This document shows positions 7,065-15,950 of a DNA stretch of 64,000 nt, piece by piece. Numbering within the stretch: position 1 is the first letter of the stretch; every line of letters starts with the position of its first letter. This DNA is from Ga0077555 sp041397775. Lineage in GTDB: Bacteria; Pseudomonadota; Alphaproteobacteria; Rhizobiales; Hyphomicrobiaceae. Both the position numbers and the translations under genes were made by a program. Where the stretch lies: contig JAWKWB010000010.1 of the NCBI GenBank assembly GCA_041397775.1, forward strand, positions 124,001-188,000. Direction: 5' to 3'. The notes under the pieces were generated by a model. That model was not told where the DNA came from. It saw only the letters and a program-made list of their open reading frames with translations, and made no database searches.

Positions 7065-9635
7065 TCATTCGTCGAGCTTCAACTTCGTCATGAACGGACC
7101 GATGATGTCCGAGAAGTCGTCGGTCCAGGCCCGTATGCCGCGCGGCGTCAGCGGCTTCAGGCCCGGCACGCCCTGGAACGGCGCCAGTGCGGCCTCGCTC
7201 TTGGCCAGGATTGCGACCGTCGAACTGGTCGCCGCATAGCCGCCCTCCGCCTCGTTGTCCGAAATCAGGAGCCCCTTCGCACCGGGAACCGCGGCGCTCG
7301 TGGCAGCCACCACCGCGTCGAGATCGAGATATCGGTTGGAGATGTGCAGCAGCACGATCCCGTTCGGCCCCACCTTGTCGAGGAAGAGGCGCATGGCCTC
7401 CGCCGTCATCAGGTGGATGGGCACGGAATCCGACGAGAAGGCATCGACGATGATGAGATCGAACGAGCCCGCCTTCTCCTTCTCCATCGTCAGGCGCGCG
7501 TCGCCGATCACGATGTCGGGCGGGTTTGGCTGGCAGTTCGCCAGATAGGTGAAATTGCCGGGATCACGCGCGATGCCCACGATCACCGGGTCGATCTCGA
7601 AGAAACGCCATGTCTCGTCTTCGGATGCGAGGCAGGCGAGCGAGCCCGCGCCGAGCCCCACCACGCCGAAGCGGCGTGTGCCGCCGCCATCGCCGACGTT
7701 CGTGCGCACGATGTCGATGGTGCGCGCCATCGGACTGTTGGGGTGATAGTAGGTCGCCGGCGAATTGTCCGTCACCGGCTCGCCGTTCTCGCCGCGCACG
7801 CGCTGGGCGCCGTGCAGCGTCGTGCCGTGGGTCAGGATGTTGTAGTCGCCCGACATGTACACCCGATAGACGCCGAAGAAGCTGCGTTGCGCATCCGAAC
7901 GGCGCACCGAGGAGGGCATCAGCGTCACCGCCGCGCACATGGCAAGGGCCATGACGAGCTGGCGAGGCGGTGAGCGCCACACGGCTGCCAGCACGACGGC
8001 GAACAGCAGCGCCAGAACGATCGTCCAGCCCCACTCGAAGATGGCCACGCGGACCTTGCCGTAGAGCGCCACGGGTCCCCACAGCCACCAGGCCGCCTGC
8101 GGCATGCCCGCACTGTCGAGGCGCGGCAGGTCGGCCAGCACGCGCGGCAGCCAGATGATCGCCAGGATGGCCGCCGCCGTCAGCAGCCACAGCGTCAGCA
8201 CCGCGTCGCGGCGGCTGTCGCGCGCGATCGCGAGCGCCCCCGGCCGGCACGCCATGGTGAGCGCGAGCAGGATCGGATATTCCAGCACTTCCGAGAAGAT
8301 CTGCGGCGCGATCAGCGCCGAGAAGGTGCCGCCCAGCACGCCGCCGAGCGACATCCACAGATAGAACGCGGTCAGATGCCGCGCCGCCGGCCGCGCCTCG
8401 TAGAGCGTGCGATGTGCCACCATCGTCGCCGAGAAGAACACCGCCACGCCCGTCGCCGACGAGATGAACCAGCTCTCGTGTCGCGTCTGCGCCAGCGCCA
8501 GCAAAGCCACCACCACGGAGATCACGTGCACGCTGCTGAGCGCTGCCATGGGGGCGAACCCCGCGATCCTTTGCAGCGCCACGTAGGCGATGGCCGCAGC
8601 GATGCCCGAGCCCAGCACGACGCGCGTGCTGGCCGCCGTTTCCACGATGCGTTCGGCACCGAACTGCACGAGCGCGGCAGCGCCCATGCCGATGATCAGC
8701 GCCGTCGGGATCGTCGCGATGGCCTTGTCGCGGAAGACGAGGACGAACGTCAGCAGGTACAAGGCGAGCGGCAACACCCACAGCAGGGGCGCGGAAGCAA
8801 CGTCCATCGTCACGTGGTTCGTAAAGGCCGTCAGCAGCGCCGAAGGCACGAGCGCCAGTCCGATCCACGACAGTCGCGCGCCCCAGGACACCGCGTCGTC
8901 CGTGCCGTCGGTGGCCTTTGGTGGCACCGCGTAGGCCGCCGGATTGCCCGCCGTCCGCATGGCCAGGAACGACACCGTCAGCGCCAGAACGAGCAGGCCG
9001 AAGCCCAGCATCCAGATCACGCTGATCTGTTTCAGGCCGAAGGCGGGCTCGAGCAGCAGGGGATAACTCAGCAGCGCCAGCAGGCTGCCGAGGTTGGAGG
9101 CGCCATAGAGGAAATAGGGATCGCTCCCATGGGCGTGGCCTGTGGCCGAGAACCACGCCTGCAGCAGCGGCGCATTGGCCGCCACCGCGAAGAACGGCAG
9201 GCCCACCGCCACCGCGAAGAGGCGCAGCTGCCAGTAGTAGGGTTCGCCCGGCGGCGGCTCGCCCATGAACGAGGGCAGCCCGATCGGCAATGCGATGAAG
9301 GCCAGGGCGCACACCGCCAGATGCACGAAGCCCGTACGCGCGGCAGGCATCGACCGGATGAGCCCGTGGGCGTAGCAGTAGCCCGCCAGCAGGGCCGCCT
9401 GGAAGAACAGCATCGCCACTGCCCACACCGACGGCGCACCGCCCAGAACGGGCAGCACCATCTTGGCGAACATCGGCTGCACCGCGAACAGCAGCAGCGC
9501 CGACAGGAAGGTGGTGAGCGTGAAGATCGTCAGGACGCCCAATCCGGGCGTCCGCGCGATCGAGGCATCGGACGACTTGGCGACGGCCTCGATCGCTGCA
9601 CCCTGCGACCCGGGTGCGGGGCTCGTATCCTGCAT
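7065..9635 (-). CDS. Membrane protein fused to spermidine-synthase-like domain
   Basis: A protein of about 856 residues with two halves. The first 550 or so residues hold many hydrophobic segments (for example LTIFTLTTFLSALLLFAVQP) resembling an MFS-like bundle. The C-terminal part (about 600-856) is a Rossmann methyltransferase-like spermidine synthase domain with GVVGLGAGSLACL, the ribose-binding FFEIDP, and DLIIVDAFSSDSVP. Such fused proteins are common, but the aminopropyl transfer reaction has rarely been tested. ATG at 9635 is chosen because AGGA lies 9 bases before it; a GTG six codons upstream is possible. The gene is convergent with trcR. Confidence 0.85.
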   Translation of the reverse strand: MQDTSPAPGSQGAAIEAVAKSSDASIARTPGLGVLTIFTLTTFLSALLLFAVQPMFAKMVLPVLGGAPSVWAVAMLFFQAALLAGYCYAHGLIRSMPAARTGFVHLAVCALAFIALPIGLPSFMGEPPPGEPYYWQLRLFAVAVGLPFFAVAANAPLLQAWFSATGHAHGSDPYFLYGASNLGSLLALLSYPLLLEPAFGLKQISVIWMLGFGLLVLALTVSFLAMRTAGNPAAYAVPPKATDGTDDAVSWGARLSWIGLALVPSALLTAFTNHVTMDVASAPLLWVLPLALYLLTFVLVFRDKAIATIPTALIIGMGAAALVQFGAERIVETAASTRVVLGSGIAAAIAYVALQRIAGFAPMAALSSVHVISVVVALLALAQTRHESWFISSATGVAVFFSATMVAHRTLYEARPAARHLTAFYLWMSLGGVLGGTFSALIAPQIFSEVLEYPILLALTMACRPGALAIARDSRRDAVLTLWLLTAAAILAIIWLPRVLADLPRLDSAGMPQAAWWLWGPVALYGKVRVAIFEWGWTIVLALLFAVVLAAVWRSPPRQLVMALAMCAAVTLMPSSVRRSDAQRSFFGVYRVYMSGDYNILTHGTTLHGAQRVRGENGEPVTDNSPATYYHPNSPMARTIDIVRTNVGDGGGTRRFGVVGLGAGSLACLASEDETWRFFEIDPVIVGIARDPGNFTYLANCQPNPPDIVIGDARLTMEKEKAGSFDLIIVDAFSSDSVPIHLMTAEAMRLFLDKVGPNGIVLLHISNRYLDLDAVVAATSAAVPGAKGLLISDNEAEGGYAATSSTVAILAKSEAALAPFQGVPGLKPLTPRGIRAWTDDFSDIIGPFMTKLKLDE

Positions 9636-9710
9636 CGAGCAGCATCCTGACACGCGCGACGGGCGTCGCGCATCGTGCCGCTTCGGGCAGGATACGTCAG
9701 CGCCTCGACC

Positions 9711-10403
9711 TTACACGGTTACCGCCTCGCCGATCTTGGGGGCGACCACGTTGTGCCCCGTCATCTCGGCCACGAACTTCGAAGCGTCGGCATCGAGCAT
9801 ACCAGGGAACGTGCCATAGTGACAGGGGAGGATGGTTTTGAAAGAAAAGAACTTTTTACATGCGAACGCTGCCGTCCGCGCGCCCATCGTGAAGCGGTCC
9901 CCGATCGGAACTATGCCGATGTCCGGCTTGAACAATTCCCCGATCAGCGCCATCCCGCCGAACATGTCGGTGTCACCCATGTGATACACGGTCTTGCCTT
10001 CCCGCGTGGTCAGCACGATGCCGTTCGGGTTGCCAAGATAGACGCCGTTCGACGAGGAGGAGTGCAGCGCGTTGACGAGCGTCAGGTCGAAATCCCTGTC
10101 GTAGACCGTGCCGCCCGTGTTCATGGGCTGCAGCTTCTCCGCCCCCATGCCCTGGATGTGCAGCGCCAGTTCGTAGTTGGCGAACAGGAAGGCGCCGTTC
10201 GTCTTGCAGATTTCGCCGGCGTCCCCGATGTGGTCGTCGTGCCCGTGCGTGACCGCCACGTGGGTGACGCCCCGGATCGCATCGGCGAAGGCGATGCCGG
10301 AAGCCTGGAACGTCGGGCTGCCCTTCAGGAACGGGTCGAACAGGATGACGCTGCCGCCGGTCTCGACGCGAAAGCACGAGTGTCCGAACCAGGTGATCTT
10401 CAT
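9711..10403 (-). CDS. UPF0173 metal-dependent hydrolase (metallo-beta-lactamase fold)
   Basis: A 230-residue member of the metallo-beta-lactamase superfamily. The start MKITWFGHSCFRVE and the metal motif THGHDDHIGD are diagnostic of the UPF0173 group; later metal ligands occur in YHMGDTDMF and LPCHYGTF. Usual length and a clean ATG at 10403 with AGAGG upstream support the boundaries. It diverges from ruvX by 75 bases and lies 75 bases upstream of the spermidine-synthase-like gene on the same strand. The natural substrate of this group is unknown to me. Confidence 0.92.
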   Translation of the reverse strand: MKITWFGHSCFRVETGGSVILFDPFLKGSPTFQASGIAFADAIRGVTHVAVTHGHDDHIGDAGEICKTNGAFLFANYELALHIQGMGAEKLQPMNTGGTVYDRDFDLTLVNALHSSSSNGVYLGNPNGIVLTTREGKTVYHMGDTDMFGGMALIGELFKPDIGIVPIGDRFTMGARTAAFACKKFFSFKTILPCHYGTFPGMLDADASKFVAEMTGHNVVAPKIGEAVTV

Positions 10404-10478
10404 GGCTTTTGCCTCTTCTCGGGTTGGCTCCCCTCGGGAGCATTGGAATGGGTCGATGCGGTGGAGTATAAGGCGGTG

Positions 10479-10985
10479 ATGAAGACCGACCAACCCAACG
10501 ACGCCCCACCGCCCGCGCCCGCCAGGCCGCTGGAGATCGCCGCGTTCGCATCCGTGCTCAAGCGCCATGAGCGCCTGATCGGCATAGACCTGGGCACCAA
10601 GACGCTGGGGCTCGCGCTCTCCGACGTCGAGCGGCGCATCGCGTCGGGTCTCGAGACCATCCGCCGGACCAAGTTCACCGCCGATGCCAAGCGCCTGCTG
10701 GAGATCATGGCCGAGCACGGCGTCGGTGGCCTCGTCATCGGCCTGCCCCTCAACATGGATGGCAGCGAAGGGCCGCGCGTCCAGGCCACGCGCGCCTTCC
10801 AGCGCAACCTGGCGCGCCTGACGGACGTGCCGATGCTGTTCTGGGACGAGCGGCTCTCGACGGTCGCCGCCGAGCGCACGCTCATCGAAGGCGATGCCTC
10901 CCGTCGCCGCCGCGCCGAGGTCATCGACAAGCTGGCTGCCACCATCATTCTGCAGAACGTCCTCGACCGCATGGCGCGGTTGTGA
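10479..10985 (+). CDS. ruvX: RuvX/YqgF, Holliday junction resolvase-like nuclease
   Basis: RNase H-fold nuclease of the YqgF family, implicated in maturation of the 16S rRNA 5' end and originally proposed as a Holliday junction resolvase. The 168-residue protein has GIDLGTKTLGLALSD with the first catalytic Asp, VIGLPLNMDG, and the FWDERLSTVAAE block with the second acidic site. DKLAATIILQ near the end holds the last conserved Asp. A 25-residue proline-rich N-terminal extension precedes the usual core. ATG at 10479 follows AAGGCGG. Confidence 0.93.
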   Translation: MKTDQPNDAPPPAPARPLEIAAFASVLKRHERLIGIDLGTKTLGLALSDVERRIASGLETIRRTKFTADAKRLLEIMAEHGVGGLVIGLPLNMDGSEGPRVQATRAFQRNLARLTDVPMLFWDERLSTVAAERTLIEGDASRRRRAEVIDKLAATIILQNVLDRMARL

Positions 10986-11080
10986 TCGCGCGCCGCGCGT
11001 GGAAAATGCGACGGATCGCTTGAGAGCTGCGCGGGCAAACGCGCGGCCGCTGGCCTTTCCAGCACGATGTGGGAACTCCA

Positions 11081-11809
11081 ATGATGACACTCGCAGGCAA
11101 GATCGTGCTCGTGACCGGGGCTGCCGGGACGCTGGGGCGCGCCATATCTGCGGCCGTCGAGGCCGCAGGCGGCAAGGTCGTCCGATCCGATCTGGCGGGC
11201 CGGCCGGACATGGATCTCGCGCTCGACGTCACGCGGGAAGAGGACTGGCAGGCGGCCGCTGCTGCGATCGCTGCTAGCCACGGCCGCCTCGACGGCCTCG
11301 TCAACAACGCGGGCGTCGTCCTCGTCGGTGACGTGGAGCAGACGAGCTTTGCCGACTGGAAGCGCGTCATGGCCATCAACGCGGATGGCGTGTTCCTGGG
11401 CTGCAAGTACGCCATGCCGCTGCTGGCGCGAGGCAAGGCACCATCGATCGTCAACATCTCCTCGGTGTCGGGCCTCGTCGGCGGCGCCAATCTCGCCGCC
11501 TACAACGCCTCCAAGGGCGCGGTTCGCCTGCTCACCAAGTCGGTCGCGCTGTCGGGCGCGCGCAAGGCCCCTCAGGTGCGCTGCAATTCCGTGCATCCAG
11601 CCTTCATCGAGGGGGACATGGTGGATGCCCTGGCCGGCACCGGGCGCGATCCGGCCAAGGCGCGGGCACGCATGACGGCCGACGTGCCGCTGGGACGCAT
11701 GGCGCGCGCGCCCGAGATCGCCGACGCGGTCGTCTACCTGCTCTCGGAGACTTCGGCGTTCATGACGGGCGCCGAAATGGTGCTCGACGGCGGCCTCGTC
11801 GCCCGCTGA
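11081..11809 (+). CDS. Short-chain dehydrogenase/reductase
   Basis: Classical SDR of 242 residues using NAD(P). It has the nucleotide-binding TGAAGTLGRA, structural NNAG, catalytic Ser in NISSVSG, and the YNASK Tyr-Lys pair. The C-terminal SAFMTGAEMVLDGG is typical. An aspartate after the second strand (RSDLAG) suggests NAD preference. It is followed 142 bases later by a Baeyer-Villiger monooxygenase. An alcohol-to-ketone step feeding that enzyme is a plausible pairing, but no substrate can be read from the sequence. Confidence 0.93.
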   Translation: MMTLAGKIVLVTGAAGTLGRAISAAVEAAGGKVVRSDLAGRPDMDLALDVTREEDWQAAAAAIAASHGRLDGLVNNAGVVLVGDVEQTSFADWKRVMAINADGVFLGCKYAMPLLARGKAPSIVNISSVSGLVGGANLAAYNASKGAVRLLTKSVALSGARKAPQVRCNSVHPAFIEGDMVDALAGTGRDPAKARARMTADVPLGRMARAPEIADAVVYLLSETSAFMTGAEMVLDGGLVAR

Positions 11810-11951
11810 TTGGGTGGCGTTGCGGCCCCGCGCACAATTTGCAATTCTTTGGCCCACAATAAGAATCGCGAGCGTGGAGCGCAGCGCACGGAGGGTTCGG
11901 TGCGCGCCTGCAGCTTGCAATCAGACATCCAGGGATCGAGGAAAGAGGCAC

Positions 11952-13595
11952 ATGGCGAGCGCTGCTCAGAACGGGACCGCCGGCACGGCGAACGGGAACG
12001 GGGAGCTCGACGCTCTCATCATCGGTGCGGGCTTTTCGGGGCTCTACCAACTCCATTGCCTGCGCGACAAGCTGGGGCTCGCGGTCAAGGTGCTGGAGAC
12101 GGCCGACGGCGTCGGCGGCACGTGGTACTGGAACCGCTATCCCGGCGCGCGCTGCGACAGCGAGAGCCATTCCTACTGCTACGGCTTCTCCGACGTCCTG
12201 GCCAAGGAATGGGAGTTCTCGGAGCGCTATCCCCAGCAGCCCGAGATCATGCGTTATCTCAATTTCGTCGCCGACCGGCTCGATCTGAAGAAGGACATCA
12301 GGTTCAAGACGAAGGTCGTGAAGGCCGAGTACGATGCCACCTCCAATCGCTGGCACGTCACAACGCAGGCCGGCGAGCGCCTGACCACCAGGTTCCTCAT
12401 CACCGCCGTCGGCTGCCTGTCCACTGCCAACGTCCCGAAGATCCCGGGCCTGGAGAGCTTCAAGGGCAAGTGGTACCACACCGGCCTGTGGCCGCACGAG
12501 GGCGTGGATTTCCGCGGCAAGCGCGTCGCCCAGATCGGCACCGGCTCGACCGGCATCCAGGCCGTGCCTGTGATCGCCCAGACGGCCCAGCATCTCACCG
12601 TCTTCCAGCGTACGGCGAACTACAGCGTGCCCGCGCACAACGCGCCGCTGACGCCCGAGTTCAAGCAGTACGTGAAGGAGAACTTCAAGGAGATCCGCCG
12701 GGTCATGAACAGCACGGCGAACGGCCACCCGTTCGTCATCGAGGATCGGTCCGTCTTCGATGTCTCCGACGAGGAGCGTGAGCGCATCTACGAAGCGGCC
12801 TGGGCCAAGGGCGGCCTGCAGTTTCGTGCGGGGTTCCGGGATCTGCTGCTGAGCAAGGAGGCCAACGACACGGCGGCCGGGTTCCTGAAGAACAAGATCC
12901 GCAAGGCGGTGAAGGATCCCGCGACGGCCGAGATCCTGGCCAATATCGACCATCCCTATGCGGCCAAGCGCCCGCCTATCGACAGCTTCTATTTCGAGGC
13001 GTTCAACCGGGACAACGTCGCCCTGGTCGACGTGCGCTCCGATCCCATCGAGGCGATCACGCCCGAAGGAATCCTGCTGCGCTCGGGCAAGGTGCATGAA
13101 GTCGACATCATCGTCTTCGCCACCGGCTTCGACGCCATGACGGGCGCCTTCCTGCGCATGGACATCCGTGGCCGGGACGGGCTGACGCTGGCCAAGGCCT
13201 GGGAGGCGGGGCCGCGCAATTACCTGGGTCTGCAGGTCGCCGGCTTCCCCAACATGTTCACGATCACGGGCCCCGGCAGCCCCTCCGTGCTGTGCAACAT
13301 GCCCGTCCCCATCGAGCAGCACGTGGAATGGATCACCGCCTGCATCGACCACATGCGCAAGAGCGGCGCCGAGATCATCGAGACGACGCCGCAGGCCATG
13401 GACGGCTGGGTCGCCCACGTGAACGAGGCCGCCAACGCCACGCTGCTGCCCGAGGCGCATCACTCCTGGTATCTGGGCGCCAACGTGCCGGGCAAGCCGC
13501 GCGTCTTCATGCCCTACGCCGGCGGCATGGCGCGCTACCGGCAGATCTGCGACGACGTCGCCGCCAAGGGGTACGAAGGCTTCACCTTGCGGTGA
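11952..13595 (+). CDS. Type I Baeyer-Villiger monooxygenase (first copy)
   Basis: FAD- and NADPH-dependent enzyme that inserts an oxygen atom next to a ketone to give an ester or lactone. The 547-residue protein has the first Rossmann motif GAGFSG at 25-30, GGTWYWNRYPGAR near 55-67, and the family fingerprint F170-x-G-x3-H176-x3-W180-P. The second nucleotide motif IGTGSTG is at 195-201. AAAGAGG precedes ATG 11952. The layout is that of cyclohexanone/steroid monooxygenases. It is preceded by an SDR and lies 5.9 kb from a second copy. Confidence 0.95.
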   Translation: MASAAQNGTAGTANGNGELDALIIGAGFSGLYQLHCLRDKLGLAVKVLETADGVGGTWYWNRYPGARCDSESHSYCYGFSDVLAKEWEFSERYPQQPEIMRYLNFVADRLDLKKDIRFKTKVVKAEYDATSNRWHVTTQAGERLTTRFLITAVGCLSTANVPKIPGLESFKGKWYHTGLWPHEGVDFRGKRVAQIGTGSTGIQAVPVIAQTAQHLTVFQRTANYSVPAHNAPLTPEFKQYVKENFKEIRRVMNSTANGHPFVIEDRSVFDVSDEERERIYEAAWAKGGLQFRAGFRDLLLSKEANDTAAGFLKNKIRKAVKDPATAEILANIDHPYAAKRPPIDSFYFEAFNRDNVALVDVRSDPIEAITPEGILLRSGKVHEVDIIVFATGFDAMTGAFLRMDIRGRDGLTLAKAWEAGPRNYLGLQVAGFPNMFTITGPGSPSVLCNMPVPIEQHVEWITACIDHMRKSGAEIIETTPQAMDGWVAHVNEAANATLLPEAHHSWYLGANVPGKPRVFMPYAGGMARYRQICDDVAAKGYEGFTLR

Positions 13596-13710
13596 TCGTG
13601 GCAGCGGCGCCATCGGTTCTGGTGTGGCCGGGCCCGACGCTCGATGCGCGCGCGGGTTGTCGCGTCATCGAGCGCCGGGACCCCCGGCACCGGGTGGGCC
13701 GGCGCCGAAC

Positions 13711-14208
13711 TCAATCGTCGTCGAACTGGCCCTGTTCGGCGCCACGGTGGCATGCCTTGCAGTCGGCCGGCGATTTCGCGCCGCGCCGTTTCAGCGTCGC
13801 GGGCGCCACGCGCCCGCGCTTGGCGTGCTTGGCGGCGATGTAGGGCAGCTCCGTGATCCGCAGGGGCACCGTTCCGGATGGCAGATTGCGCAGGAGTTTC
13901 GTCCCGCGCCGCTGCGTGTCGGCTGCATTGGCGGTCAGATAGGCGCGGATCTGCTCGGCGGTCTCGGGGTCGAGTTCGGCGTTGTCGCCGAAATGGTCGC
14001 CCAGGTCGTTCATCAAGCGGCTCCACGACCGCGCCGGAAGCAGGCCCGCGGGATAGAGCATATGGCAGGCACTGCATTCCTTGGCCACGGTCGGGTCCTT
14101 GACCGGCCCGACGCTGAGGCCGTCCGCGCGCGCCCCCGTCGCGACAACGGCGAAGGACAGGACCGCCGCGGCACCGATGCGCGGGAATTGACGGATTATG
14201 CGTTGCAT
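13711..14208 (-). CDS. Dihaem cytochrome c (DHC type)
   Basis: Exported electron carrier of 165 residues. A signal peptide (ending GARA, about 28 residues) follows MQRIIRQF; GGAG lies 9 bases before this ATG. Two c-type haem motifs are present, CSACH near the start of the mature protein and CKACH near the end, so two haems are expected. Between them is the block LGDHFGDNAELD, which recurs in the C-terminal half of the cytochrome b protein encoded upstream. It is the last gene of the SHP-type operon and probably passes electrons to the SHP-like protein. An in-frame ATG at 14235 would lengthen the N-terminus. Confidence 0.9.
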   Translation of the reverse strand: MQRIIRQFPRIGAAAVLSFAVVATGARADGLSVGPVKDPTVAKECSACHMLYPAGLLPARSWSRLMNDLGDHFGDNAELDPETAEQIRAYLTANAADTQRRGTKLLRNLPSGTVPLRITELPYIAAKHAKRGRVAPATLKRRGAKSPADCKACHRGAEQGQFDDD

Positions 14209-14237
14209 GGCTTGGGCTCCGGCGATGACGGGCATGA

Positions 14238-14666
14238 TCACAGGCTCAAAAGGTAGGCGAGCACGTCGCCCTTCTCGCTCGCCGTACAGGCGCGCCCCAG
14301 GACGTCGCTGCAATTGCGCCGGAACCATTTCTCGACCTGCTTTTGATCGCTGAAACGCTCGGGCGAGCGCGATGCGGCCATCGGCGCGATCGTCTTGCCC
14401 GCCCGTGACTTGCCCGCAGCCGTGGGATCGCTCGTGTGACACGTCGTGCACGAGGGGGTCTCGGGTTTGCCGCCGCCATGCTTGGCATGGAAGAACGCCT
14501 TGCCGCGCTCGGCCGAGAAGCCCTTGAACGCCGGATCGGCTGCGCGGGCCGCGGCGGCATAGCCGTCCTGGATCGCCTGTTGCGCGGCAGACTTCCCCGC
14601 CAGCGTCGCAGTCGAGCCTGCCGCCAGCACGAGCAGCGTCGCGAGGGTGCGTCGTAGGTGTTTCAT
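14238..14666 (-). CDS. SHP-like monohaem cytochrome c (DUF1924)
   Basis: 142-residue exported cytochrome with a single haem motif CTTCH and a signal peptide ending TLAG. The DUF1924 features GFSAERGKAFFHAKH and the C-terminal GRACTASEKGDVLAYLLSL match the sphaeroides haem protein group. In Rhodobacter and Shewanella that group binds oxygen at its haem and is encoded with a dihaem cytochrome and a membrane cytochrome b. The same three-part arrangement is present here. Its ATG overlaps the stop of the cytochrome b gene by four bases (ATGA), implying translational coupling. The physiological role of SHP remains unsettled. Confidence 0.9.
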   Translation of the reverse strand: MKHLRRTLATLLVLAAGSTATLAGKSAAQQAIQDGYAAAARAADPAFKGFSAERGKAFFHAKHGGGKPETPSCTTCHTSDPTAAGKSRAGKTIAPMAASRSPERFSDQKQVEKWFRRNCSDVLGRACTASEKGDVLAYLLSL

Positions 14667-15829
14667 GGTTTCGTCCTCTCCTGGGGTATTGCGATGGCGC
14701 GGGCGGCAAAACGGCCACTGTCGGAATCGCGGTGACAACGGGCGCAATTGGCCCGGCCGCCGACGGCCGCGCTGGCAAAGGCCTCGCCGGGCACATGCCG
14801 GTGCAGGCGCTTCCAGCCCCGGGTGTGCGTAACGCGCAGCGGCTCTGACGCGCTGGGCGCGCGCAGGCGGTTGGCGGCGCGCGTGTCCCATCGCTCCGAC
14901 GCATTGGCGGTGAGATAGGCCCCGATCCGCTGGCCCGCGTCGGCATCCAGATCCGCGTTGTCCCCGAAATGATCGCCAAGGTTCGCCATGATGGCCTGCC
15001 ACGTCGCAGCCGGGGCGATGCTTGGGTGATGCGGCGTGTGGCAGGCGCCACACTCTGCCGCGTAAACCTTGTCGAGCACCGGCCCGGGCACACCGCGTGC
15101 CGGCAGCCGCGCGAGCGCCTCCGTACCGGCATAGGCGCCCGCAATGGCGCACCCGGCCAGCACCAGCGCGATGAACGGCCGTGCCGTCGCGGCCGCGGCG
15201 CCAATGTCGTCGGCGCGGTTCTTCTTGCGGCCGTGGATCATCGCGCCCACGAGGCTTTCGCGCGTTCTCAGGCTCTCGACGACGATGCCCAGAACGTGCA
15301 GACCGATCAGCCCCATGAGACCGAAGGCGAGCCCCTCGTGCACGGTCTTGGCCGCGTGCCCGAACGCATAGGTCGCGAAGGCCTTGACCGGGCCCTCCTT
15401 CGCCACACCGCCCAGCACGATGACGCCCGTGGCGAGAAGCGCCGTGATCGTCGTCAGCAGGGCCAGGATCATCCACGTTCCCAGCGGATTGTGGCCGACG
15501 TGGTGGGGTGCCTTGCCCGTGAGGAGATCGCGCAGGTGTCCGAGCGCGGTGAAGGGGCTGCACACGAAGCTGGCGAAGCGGGCATAGGTGCTGCCGCTGA
15601 ACCCCCACACGACCCGGAAGAGGACCAGCACCCCGATTGCAGTGCCCAGGTAGACGTGCAGATCGAAAAGGCTCTTGCGCTCGAGGAGCCCTGTCGCCAG
15701 CGCACCGGCGACGCCGGCCACCAGCAGCCAATGGAAGGCCCGCACGCCGAGGTCCCAGACCACGCGGGTCGGCCCCGCCGTTCGAGCGGCGCTGGTCGTG
15801 TCGGAACGGGATGTTGTGGGTTCGGTCAC
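14663..15829 (-). CDS. Cytochrome b561 fused to a dihaem cytochrome c domain
   Basis: 388-residue quinol-to-periplasm electron transfer protein. Residues about 20-210 form a four-helix cytochrome b561 domain with candidate haem histidines in RAFHWLL, DLHVYLG and GLHVLG. One more membrane segment (about 220-240) leads to a C-terminal domain with CGACH and CARCH. That domain has LGDHFGDNADLD and is visibly homologous to the separate dihaem protein of this operon. The gene starts the operon, 121 bases downstream of the acyl-CoA dehydrogenase genes, with an inverted repeat in the gap. Confidence 0.92.
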   Translation of the reverse strand: MTEPTTSRSDTTSAARTAGPTRVVWDLGVRAFHWLLVAGVAGALATGLLERKSLFDLHVYLGTAIGVLVLFRVVWGFSGSTYARFASFVCSPFTALGHLRDLLTGKAPHHVGHNPLGTWMILALLTTITALLATGVIVLGGVAKEGPVKAFATYAFGHAAKTVHEGLAFGLMGLIGLHVLGIVVESLRTRESLVGAMIHGRKKNRADDIGAAAATARPFIALVLAGCAIAGAYAGTEALARLPARGVPGPVLDKVYAAECGACHTPHHPSIAPAATWQAIMANLGDHFGDNADLDADAGQRIGAYLTANASERWDTRAANRLRAPSASEPLRVTHTRGWKRLHRHVPGEAFASAAVGGRANCARCHRDSDSGRFAARAIAIPQERTKP

Positions 15830-15883
15830 GACCCCTCCTGCGCGATTGCAGGAAAGGTCTACCCGGCAGCAGCTGGCCGCTGC

Positions 15884-15910
15884 CTGACACGCATTGTCAG
15901 CGTTCTGTCA
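15884..15910. promoter_or_regulatory. Possible operator upstream of the SHP operon
   Basis: CTGACA and TGTCAG (15884-15889 and 15895-15900) form an inverted repeat with a 5-base spacer, and another TGTCA follows at 15906-15910. The cluster lies 55-80 bases upstream of the cytochrome b start. No regulator is identified. Confidence 0.35.
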
Positions 15911-15950
15911 TCTTCGCGCGCGCATCGCGGCCGCGGTCCGCCTCCCCGTG

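Noticed and set aside
4857..7973. 1,038-codon plus-strand frame
   Set aside because: It runs opposite the deacetylase, out of frame through trcR and opposite the spermidine-synthase-like gene; Arg-rich composition shows an antisense shadow.
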